Positions 33,331-41,612 of a stretch of 41,612 nucleotides of DNA are shown here, in pieces. A program made the translations under genes and the position numbers. Source of the stretch: Paramacrobiotus richtersi (lineage: Eukaryota > Tardigrada > Eutardigrada > Parachela > Macrobiotidae). The DNA lies in contig JAQGAU010000098.1 in assembly GCA_034698045.1 (NCBI GenBank), positions 1 through 41,612 on the forward strand. The letters run 5' to 3'. A model generated the notes under the pieces. That model was not told the origin of the DNA, ran no database searches, and saw nothing but the letters and a program-made list of their open reading frames with translations. Every line of letters starts with the position of its first letter. Position 1 is the stretch's first letter.

Positions 33331-35649
33331 CGCCTTCCAATACTGTAGGGTAACTGTTTGCATATGATGCAGAAAACGTTCCACAAGTTTTCTCTAAAAG
33401 AGCACAGGAATAACTCAAGAGAGATTGTCGATCCGACGAACTGTAATGTCATGAAATTTTGAAGTAATTTTTTTTTATCTAACAGTAAAGACCCACAGAC
33501 GAACTGATCGGCGTAGCCCGCAGTGTTAGATTTGCACTGTTAAATTGCACATGATCGGTAATTTTTAACAATTGTAGTTTGGATTGCTCGTTTTGTTCAT
33601 CACAATGGGCATGTACAATAGTGCGGAAGCAGTGTTTGTTTTATTTGTTGCGTTCATACAGCATCCGCAAAACGGCCGCGGAAAGAGGCGTGGCATAGGT
33701 CACCGAAAAGGCGGTCCTGGTGTAGCTATACTGCGCCTTTATCACGTGCTAGGCTAATTAAGATCAAACCAAAACATTTCCGTGCATGGCAACTTACTCT
33801 AATTAAGAATATTACTCTTAGACGTTTTTCCATGGTGTGCGTTGATTACAGTATCGTCCAGGACTCCAGGGATTGTCCTGTGATAACAAGCTTTCAGTCA
33901 CATCAAAATTTAATATTTCTAATCCGTTATGTTTTTATGGCTTTAAATATGACGCTCAAGAAGTTGAAAAAGCTTCTTACGGAAATGTTTTTCATTGGTC
34001 TCAGTCATCCTACCACCGTGGTGGGGTTACCGAGACTTGTGTAACGCGGTAGTACCACGTTACACAAGAGTAGCGCAGGGGCACGGAGACCTCCTTTCGG
34101 TGGCTTGTGTCACGGGTCTTTCCATGGTCAATTTGCAAATTCTGGATGAATGCAACAAACAAAACAAAACACCATCTTTCGAACTACTTTACGTGCCCTT
34201 TCTGCGTGCAACGTATCATAGCGGCGTGATAATAATTTTTAAAAATTACCGATCCTTTCGCCTACAAATTTATACTGTGGTCTACGGCGATCCGCTCATG
34301 TGTCGTTACCAGTAACTGCTAATATGGAGATGTGTTTGACCAATACAAAGGTTATCCTGGGAGTGCGTGCAATCTCGCGGAAAAGGTCTTTGACTGACAA
34401 ACATTACCTTGGATGGAGGTGTGGAAGGTTGTTCCGGTTCGCAAAGCACACTCTCGCCAAACGATTATGTCGGCAATAGATGAGCTCGTCCTGGGAGAAA
34501 CCGCTACGACAGGGGTTCTACCAAATCTGTAAGATTATTGTTCATGTGAGTGTCGCGAGACTAACTAGAGTGGTAAGTTGCGAGACTGGCTATTTACTCA
34601 TTCTACAAATGTCTTCTAGCGGCCGGCGATTATGTTCTTCTGTTGTTAAGATATGGGCTGCTAACGAAAGTTCGGCCTGCTTACGAACTGGCCCGTGTCC
34701 ATAATTTGTAAGGTTGACAGGGCTGCATTACGACATACTTCACGTGTGTTTCAGAGACTGGCACCCTGGCAAACAAAACAGGGATTGAGGATACGCCAAT
34801 GATCAGAAGCAGATTAAACCATGGCGGACCTTCATGCGGCATGTACCGTTCGTGACGTATGTATCGGTCTTGACAAAATGCAGGAGCGAACATTCTTCGG
34901 CGTGTCCTTCAAGATGTGGACTTCCAATGGCTACGGATACCACACTTGGTTTGGATCGGGTATGGACGAAAAGACATCGCCCACGGGTGAGTTACGACTT
35001 ACGAGGATTCCTCAACCGTCAACCGCTGCGCTGGATTTGAAATACGGTTCGCTTTTTGGGAAATTCTGGCGTCGATAACGCTTGTTACTTTTATGTACAC
35101 AATTCTTCTCAAGTGTGTTGATGCCGAAACATGGGGTACTTTTTGTAACAAGCCGTATAATTTCTGCTAATCCACAATTTTGCTGCCGCATTTAAATGTT
35201 TTGTTTTATACGTGGTTCATTGATTGTCAATTGTTGTGTTATTGGTGATATAATTCAGAACTGTTGTGGCAGCAGCAGGTTGCTTCGGGTCGAAGTATTA
35301 GAGATCATCAGTCTGACAGTGCCTCCTTGTTCTGGCTTTCAACACCGACCTCAAGAATCCCGGTCATGTTAACGAAAGTCATTGTAGCGTTTAGTATCGG
35401 TTAAACAAAATGGAAACACCTTGTCAGCTTAAAAAAAGACGTAAAAATAACATTAACGATTTGCTCAGGAAGAGAGTATAAACATGATAAAATCCCTTAA
35501 CGAACATCACGACATCTTTAAACATGCTGACTTACAAGTGTTAGTTTGGCCAAACTGATACTGGCTTCTATGCTGTACTTTCATGTTGCTCAGTGCTCTG
35601 TTGTCTATGAGTTATTCCGCCCTTATTTTGCGAAAAAACGTTTGATAAT
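33331..35649. other. Gene-free stretch
   Basis: One open frame at 34821-35078 (+) contains an ATG and an internal ggtgagtt donor-like site, but no domain or partner exon. Apart from the palindrome at 34036, nothing is supported. Confidence 0.3.
34036..34068. repeat. 33-bp near-perfect palindrome
   Basis: CTTGTGTAACG at the left is mirrored by CGTTACACAAG at the right around the centre GGTAGTACC, with a single mismatched pair. The arms nearly touch, so it would form a tight stem. Confidence 0.85.
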
Positions 35650-36065
35650 ACCAGAATGGAAGAAAACCTGGTAGATACTGTCCGTTTCCCACTTGGGGCC
35701 TTTTTATACACGATATCCAGATGCGTTTCGCCCACTTGATCAGTTTTTGCTGAAGGGGAACGAACGTAGTCCATTTTGGATATAATAGTTCGCTGGCACG
35801 GCGTACTGCGACTTGATATACAAGAGGAGTAATTATGCAATCCTGTTAACATTTCAAGAACATCTTCATTATTGATCCAAGAATTTGCCTTCCAATGTTA
35901 AGGACTGACGCACTTATGGACGATATACCGGGTTTCAAGTGGACTAAATGTCAAGAGCATCCGCCGTACAAAGCTGACGAGTGTTGATGGAAATGTATTC
36001 TATGATTACATTAAGTATCGATGTGTCGCCAATTGTCATACTAAATCATGCGCACTCTGCAAAGG
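35650..36065 (-). promoter_or_regulatory. Orphan third copy of the pseudo-astacin promoter region
   Basis: About 415 bp are collinear with 25745-26160, the promoter and 5' UTR of copy B. They include a TATA box on the minus strand (TATAAAAA at 35708-35701), cccacttgatcagtttttgct, tccattttggatataat and the distal aagtatcgatg block. Homology stops near 35640, and no signal-peptide or astacin exon follows on the minus strand. It is either the remnant of a third gene copy or a captured promoter. Confidence 0.7.
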
Positions 36066-36189
36066 TTTCACCCTGACACTGACTATCACACCAAAATTAA
36101 TAATTTGTTATTCGTTCAGCTAGATGCTAATTTGCTGTCAAAACAAGTGATTTGTTCAACTACATTACAAAGCGAAGTTATTGTACGAT

Positions 36190-36365
36190 CCCGGATCGTT
36201 GTGTTTTTGTTCCGTTAGCTTGTGAGTTTTTTGGAGTGTGGTGTGAGTCTGCAGTTGTTTTGTATAAGGAAATCGGTAAAAGGTGATTTATAAAAGACGG
36301 GAGAAAGCAGTTCTACTTCTTTTTAGTTTCAGCTTTTAGGCATGGAAATTATGCGCAGTAACGCT
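36190..36365 (-). repeat. Dispersed repeat, copy 2 (inverted relative to 30985-31150)
   Basis: The minus strand matches 30985-31150. A weaker partial copy of its end (gttgtgtttttcttccgttggctagcgag on the + strand, as short blocks) follows at about 36575-36640. The element class is unknown. Confidence 0.7.
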
Positions 36366-36640
36366 AGTTTGAGTTTGGCTACTGTTCCTTCGCGTGCTAA
36401 ATGAGACACATTTTTAAATTGATTTTTGAAATTGGGATTGTGTCAACATCGTCTCTGGGCTGCTGCCGACTGAAACTAGCACTTAAATGTGACAGTTCCG
36501 TAGGAACAACATCGATGTGCGCCGGAGCTGCGGCCGAGGAAGCAGCGGACAAGATGATGCATCACTAACCGTGTCCATTCTTCGTCGTTGTGTTTTTCTT
36601 CCGTTGGCTAGCGAGTCCATTGGTTTCGGGTGCCTGCCAT

Positions 36641-37711
36641 TCTTGCATGTAGGGTTCAGCTAGCCATCGTTTATTAAACCGACTTGCAACCCCTTTGTGT
36701 CAGCCTTTGATATGATCACTGATTCGGCAGAACGGTTTGCTGTTTTTCCACGCGGAACTGCCAACCAAAAGTATAGGACGAATTGTCTGGATCTTCAGAC
36801 AATTTGTCCAACACGCCAACCGTTATATCCCGACTGTCGTCGAAGAACCTATTGGAAATTCCAGTTCAACCCGAAACTAAGCGGTATATTTCAGCGCCGA
36901 AGATAGTTCACCTTGTTAGATTATAGCGATTCTCGCGTATGGCCGCGTGCGACTCCCGGGATATTGTGTATTTTCCTGCGTGCGTCATGAGAACGCGGAA
37001 TGTCTTATGGACCATCGTGGGCAGAAGGATCGATGAAGTACGGAGCCTTTATATAACAGAGGCGCGAGACACTCCAGTCCCTTAAGCCGACCTGGGGTCG
37101 CGAGCATGCGGATGGCAGCAGGGTTTCCCATTTCATTTCACTAATAAAGTAATAATTTAAAAGCGCTTTGTGTACATATACTTGGTACGAACTTGTGTTT
37201 ACAACTTGTGCGCGTGACCAATGCGCCACATTTGCGAGTAACGCGTTATCGACTTCACCTTGCGCTTACAAACAAAGCTTCCCGCCGAACTGGTACACCG
37301 GCAACTGTTCACGATACGAGCCCGCTCGAAGTCTTGATGTCATCAAGTGGCGGCTCACCGGCTGTTTGTCCTTATTTTTTTGCAGTGTACAAGCTGTGGA
37401 TGGTCTTTCTTTACAAGGAGAATATAACGTAACATTATTTATGTAGTGGTTCTTCCATGCAGTTAAGGGAAATTCCTTTCCAGATCAAACGCTGTGATAG
37501 ACGATCGCTAACTGTGATTACGTTGCAGTGAACTGTTTACTTGTTTTCTCGACATGTTCCGTTCCATTCGCTAACGCATCTGTAATATATATACTTCGAT
37601 TATGTTTTTCTCGGTAAAATAAACTGCGTGCACCACAACTGTGTGCACTAGACTGGCCATGCAGTGATTTGTGCATCACTTACCTATATTTGCAAAAATT
37701 CACGGTATAAA
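36641..37711. other. Upstream region of the VWC/CSPG-like gene
   Basis: No coding sequence is recognised. The promoter of the next gene should lie near the right end, but I see no clear TATA box at the expected distance; a cggtataaaatg string directly abuts the start codon. Confidence 0.3.
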
Positions 37712-40546
37712 ATGAATTGCCTTCTCTATTGTCTGCTTGGATGTGTTGTCCTTATTTCCACCGCAACATGTGAGTTAGTCGTACATCCTTTCGTGCTGGT
37801 CAGGCAGATTATTGCACGAAAAACGGTGGACTGTTGTTTCTGACAAAGCCTGATTGGTGTTAAATCAGAAAATCAAAATTAAAATCAAAAGCACAAAAAC
37901 AAAACGGTAGAAGATTAATGCTGATAAAAAAACGACAAAATTCGAGTAAAAGGATTAACACTGGATTTCCTTTTTAGGTGACTGTATATATAAAGGACAA
38001 CGGATACGGGTAAGTCAGTTGGTGGGTTCTGCACATTTTACTGTGCGTTGAACTATACCCAAAACAAGTTCATAAAACATAATGATGGAATTTTAAAGTA
38101 AGTAATACATATTTGTTAAATGTTTGCTCGATGTAATTTTTTTTAGTAAAAAAACAGGTTTGTTCACTTTGCTGTTTGGTGTGAATTGACTGTGACGTTG
38201 TTAGGCAGAATGACACCGTTTGGGCGCCGGACGACTGCACCATCTGCGTGTGCCCGTCCTTGCCCGCCAAACAGGAAGTGAAATGCACAGCATTCAGCGC
38301 TTGTTTTCTCCCAAACGAGACGCAGTCCAACCATGGTCTGTTCGTCTCCCAGTCCCGGCCGAGAATCGACGCCACCATCGACGGCTTTACTGTGGGGATT
38401 ACGGTAAGCACCAGTTACGTAGGAATATGACTACGTACGTTGGGTTTACGTGTCTTATTCAGTACGCATCACACTGCAATCAGCATGCATTCTATCATGA
38501 CCTGAAAATGTTGGTTCCGAGAACAAAGTAATATGCCAAATAGAAAAACACAGCAAAATGATCGGCACAGTGTCCGCGTGAAGCTGGTAGTTCGTCGCCA
38601 ATCCGGCAATTGTCCCCATTACCGTTAGGTGGGTCTCACCAGAGGATTCCCGAGATTTCAAGTGAGTAAAAGTGACGCCGGACGGAATTTCTGTCTTTTG
38701 ATAGGTTTTGTCCGTTTACGGGACAAAGTGTCCGCCGAATGTGTACTTTTACTAAATTCTTATTTTGAAAATAACCCAACAAAAACTAAGAATAGCAAAA
38801 AATTTCTATCAGCCAGTGGGTGCATGGATCCCAAGAAATCCCGAGGCGGCAACCGAAGGTGTTTGTTATATATATGTATATGATTCTCGCAATTCTGCAA
38901 AACTATGTTTTCCTCACGTCAACAAAAAAATCAATGGATTAAAAAAACTAATACTTGTCACTTCTGCACTTCTGTTTGCAGTCAGCTGAACTCAGTGCCA
39001 CATCAACAACTGCATGGGTACATGGCAGAACAAGTCGCTAGCTGGTTGACGGGAGTAAAATACTAATGTATTATAGCGTAAAAAATGATCTTCCTGTATG
39101 TCGTACATTTACTGATACGTGTTCACCTGTTCTCTCTACTTCCTCTTGACAGCCGCTCCCATGCAATTAGCATAGCCGCTTACCGGCCATGCCAGACCAG
39201 AGAATCTTCCGATGTTCATTCGCGCGCGAGCTAGCTAACAGACTGTTTCCTCGATCTTACGAACGTTTTTCCCATTTACTGTAAATGGGAACAACATGTA
39301 AATGATTTACATGTTGAATAAACTTGATAAGCGTGACCTCCGTGTGTGATTCCGAATTCTCCTGCATAAGCCACGTAACCTTGTGTACCACCATAAGTTG
39401 GTCCATAACAGTCGATAGCATCCTGGTGCGCAACCCAGTGTGAGAGGATCTCAATCCTTGTTATAGTTTTCATAAGCGTGAAGGCGACCCACACTATGCG
39501 ACGTATATGTAATGGCGTACCGCGACGCAAATCATATTTTGCGGCTATTACTGGTTATTAAGGTTGTTTTTGTAGGTAATGCCGTCAGAACGCGTCACTC
39601 TCTCCCCGCTGGATTTCCTCCAGTCTGGTACCAACCTGACTGGGCGGAACATATTCTTCAATATCACGGAACCCCTACCGGACAGCCACGGTAAACTGGA
39701 GCATGACGACCGCCCCGGGAAACCCCTCCAAAACTTTACGCTTGACGATCTGAATGCCAGACGGATTCGCTTCACGGCTCCCTCCTCCAAGAAGGCCATC
39801 GGCAAAATCTTAGACGCTAAGGGGGTCATCTTCAGTTTCCGCTTTCAAGGTACGGGATCATAAGCTGGATTACTGGGCCGTTGTGTCAGCATAGCAGTGC
39901 GGAATGAACAGTTGTTGTTGTTATGAACAGAGGCAATGATAGTGTATGCAATGGACAGTCCAAAAGAATTGAAGAACTGTTAGGCCGTAAACCTAAGAAT
40001 CGGTCTTTGTAAACCTATGAAACAATATGAAGAGCTGACGTTCAGGAGAAACGTTCATCCGGTGAACAGTAGTGAACTGCAGCTCTTTCTCTTATAGCAT
40101 TTAATGAGAGTGACCAGCGCGGCGACCCCTTCATGGACCAAAAATTTTCCATTCGCGTGCTGTCATCTAACGTGGAAGGATCCCTCTCCAAGGTCATCAA
40201 CATCACCGTCTTCCAGGGCCAGAGCGTACCGCTCCCCGCCGACTTCTTCCTGGTCAACGATCCCGACAATGACATCAAGGACCTCACGTACCGCATGCAT
40301 GTGGCGCCCCACGAAGGCCGCCTCGTCAGATTTGTTGAGGGGATCCCGACCGACATCCACGAGGGCATCGACGAGCCGCGTGATCAGTTTGTCGCCCCAG
40401 CCTATCGCTACCAACACAATGGAGGGAATCTAGATCCCGACTGGGCGGAGATTACGGTGTGGGACTGGAAGCACCACGGGACGTTGCGGATTAATATTAC
40501 CGTCCTGCCGATGGATCAGTCAACGAATCGTACTAATTTGGCGTAA
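37712..40546 (+). CDS. Secreted VWC-domain protein with CSPG/FRAS1-FREM-like region, 5 exons, 335 aa
   Basis: Exons are 37712-37769, 37978-38009, 38209-38403, 39576-39849 and 40098-40546; phases 1, 0, 0 and 1 agree and all introns are GT/AG. Exon 1 is a signal peptide of about 19 residues (MNCLLYCLLGCVVLISTAT). A von Willebrand factor C module follows, with C20, C22, then W35 and the CxxCxC knuckle C40-C43-C45, C56 and C62. Residues of about 95-335 resemble the CSPG repeats of FRAS1/FREM/NG2 proteins: ITVMPSERVTLSPLDFL, LQNFTLDDLNARRIRF, FSFRFQ, then NITVFQGQSVPL and NDPDNDIKDLTYRM. Potential N-glycosylation sites are frequent (NLT, NIT, NFT). FRAS1/FREM proteins are large extracellular-matrix proteins with a dozen such repeats. 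This one is very short, so it is either a compact relative or a fragment. A missed exon in the 1172-nt third intron is possible. Confidence 0.72.
38575..38740 (-). repeat. Fragment related to the 31965-33330 foldback, in intron 3 of the VWC gene
   Basis: On the minus strand, gcggacactttg followed by aattccgtccggcgt parallels gcggacactttcg and aattccgtccggcgt at about 32372-32444 in the large foldback. The copy is partial and shows no second arm. Confidence 0.6.
39269..39316. repeat. Two perfect palindromes back to back
   Basis: A 23-bp palindrome (39269-39291, core CCCATTTACTGTAAATGGG) is followed without a gap by a 25-bp palindrome (39292-39316, CAACATGTAAAT, central G, then its mirror). 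Both lie in intron 3 of the VWC gene and share the ATTTAC/GTAAAT word. Confidence 0.9.
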
Positions 40547-40946
40547 ATGTGAGCTGTGGCGCTCAAAGCACTGTCCGAACCCGGTTATTAGCAAATCAGT
40601 TGTACCCTGGCATTTGCAACTGGCATCGCCCCTGACGCTTTGAATATGAAGACGTCCGAAACGCGATCATCTCTAAGTTATCTCTTATTAACCGGCCATA
40701 CTTTCTTCGCGGGCGTAACTCGTGTATAAAGTAATCAATCATGAGAATCGTAGTATAGCGTGTACAATCTTGTCCGTACAGATGTGCTTTTCTCGCACTG
40801 CATGGGGATCTCCCCATTATCGTTCCGAAGTCGTAATGTATAGCAGAATCTTTGTATTTAAACAACAGAGTGATGATCTGGCCTGTGTGCCAGCCGCACG
40901 AGCTAGCTTACAAACGTTCTTTCGTACGTATGACCGATTGTTCAAT

Positions 40947-40952
40947 AATAAA
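40947..40952 (+). terminator. AATAAA polyadenylation signal for the VWC gene
   Basis: AATAAA occurs about 400 nt after the stop codon and is followed by a TG-rich stretch (aactgtgacctccctgattgtg), as expected of a 3'-processing site. Confidence 0.5.
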
Positions 40953-41612
40953 CTGTGACCTCCCTGATTGTGCCCCTTCTTCCGATTCGTATACTTCCTG
41001 ATATAAGCCACCTGTCTTGATTCTGATCCCCTTACCAATCGGGCCTTGGCACGTGGTCAGTCAGTGTGAAGCGCTGCTGCGCGGTTGTAGTATTTTGGGG
41101 AACAGCTCCTGCATTACCGTGTACGTGTGTTTCGTGCTTTCGGTGGCAGTTCTCATAAGAACAGCACTCGAACATATTATAACGATATCTGTCCCTGAAA
41201 AGGTGATACAACTACTGAAAACGATAGTTTGTTCATAATATATAGAGTGACTGCATAAAAAAATGCCGGTTCAGTACATGGAATGGCCGAAAGCGCTTGT
41301 GCCGTGTTATAGTTGTGAAAACTTAAATATTCAGTCGGCAGTGACTCATCGCGTGTACGTCGGCCGAGGAAAGCCATATTAGGAAAGTGCGACTTCAAGT
41401 ACGATACACTTGCAACCTGTATCGGTTTGTACAGTTTTCGTATTCACCGGCCGGCTGCCATTCAACGTGCACTCCACGCTTCAAGTACGCTAGACACAAC
41501 TTGCGATATAACCGGCAGTAGTTTCCCACCATTTGCTTGTTTGCTCTAATTATGCACTGTGGATATCGAGCCAACACACCGATCACTATAATCACCGATA
41601 ATCAAATATGAA
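40953..41612. other. Right end of window, no gene
   Basis: Open frames here are under 75 codons, without domains or splice support. Nothing can be assigned. Confidence 0.3.

Noticed and set aside
34821-35078. Possible lone exon ending near a gtgagt donor
   Set aside because: No matching acceptor-flanked exon or domain was found nearby.
35568-35852. 94-codon minus-strand frame across the orphan promoter
   Set aside because: The same sequence is non-coding promoter in the homologous copy, so the frame is accidental.
1-41612. tRNA, rRNA or CRISPR-like arrays
   Set aside because: I scanned for B-box-like GGTTCGA strings, rRNA-like blocks and regularly spaced repeats and found none that hold up by eye; a tRNAscan or Rfam search would be decisive.

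Overview
The window reads as nuclear DNA of an invertebrate. Genes are split by spliceosomal introns (about 50 nt to 1.1 kb), start contexts are A/GxxATG-like, polyadenylation signals can be found, and the spaces between genes hold decayed non-LTR retroelements, MITEs and foldback repeats. A CLIP-domain serine protease homologue and a divergent rhodopsin-type GPCR with an NRF motif point to an ecdysozoan. A tardigrade is my best guess from the style of the GPCR and the secreted proteins, but this is inference and no marker in the window proves it.

Layout. 292-4222 (+): six-exon secreted CLIP-domain serine protease homologue whose catalytic serine is glycine. 4705-6170 (-): two-exon GPCR. 7326-7939: foldback element. 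8471-11729 (-) and 22950-25684 (-): two tandem paralogues with the same five-exon plan, encoding a secreted astacin-like domain that has lost its zinc ligands, followed by Cys-containing beta-rich and cadherin-like segments. The right copy is intact (652 aa). The left copy has a premature TAG at a conserved Trp, plus a 52-bp microinversion and frameshift in its last exon, so I call it a pseudogene. The 11 kb between the copies is a transposon graveyard with a hAT-type MITE, four 5'-truncated retroelement tails and several foldbacks. A third copy of the family's promoter, with no coding exons attached, lies at 35650-36065.

27904-30819 (+) is an intact 971-aa ORF of an R2-like non-LTR retrotransposon (zinc finger, reverse transcriptase, restriction-like endonuclease), with AATAAA about 100 nt downstream. 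31965-33330 is a 1.3-kb imperfect palindrome. 37712-40546 (+) is a five-exon secreted protein with one VWC domain and CSPG/FRAS1-FREM-like sequence (335 aa). The last 1 kb holds nothing I can assign.

No operon-like or pathway link joins these genes. Three of the four host gene types encode secreted proteins. The most interesting material is the pseudo-astacin family (intact copy, broken copy, orphan promoter) and the density of hairpin-forming repeats. All gene models were spliced by hand: reading phases match at every junction, but no transcript evidence was available.
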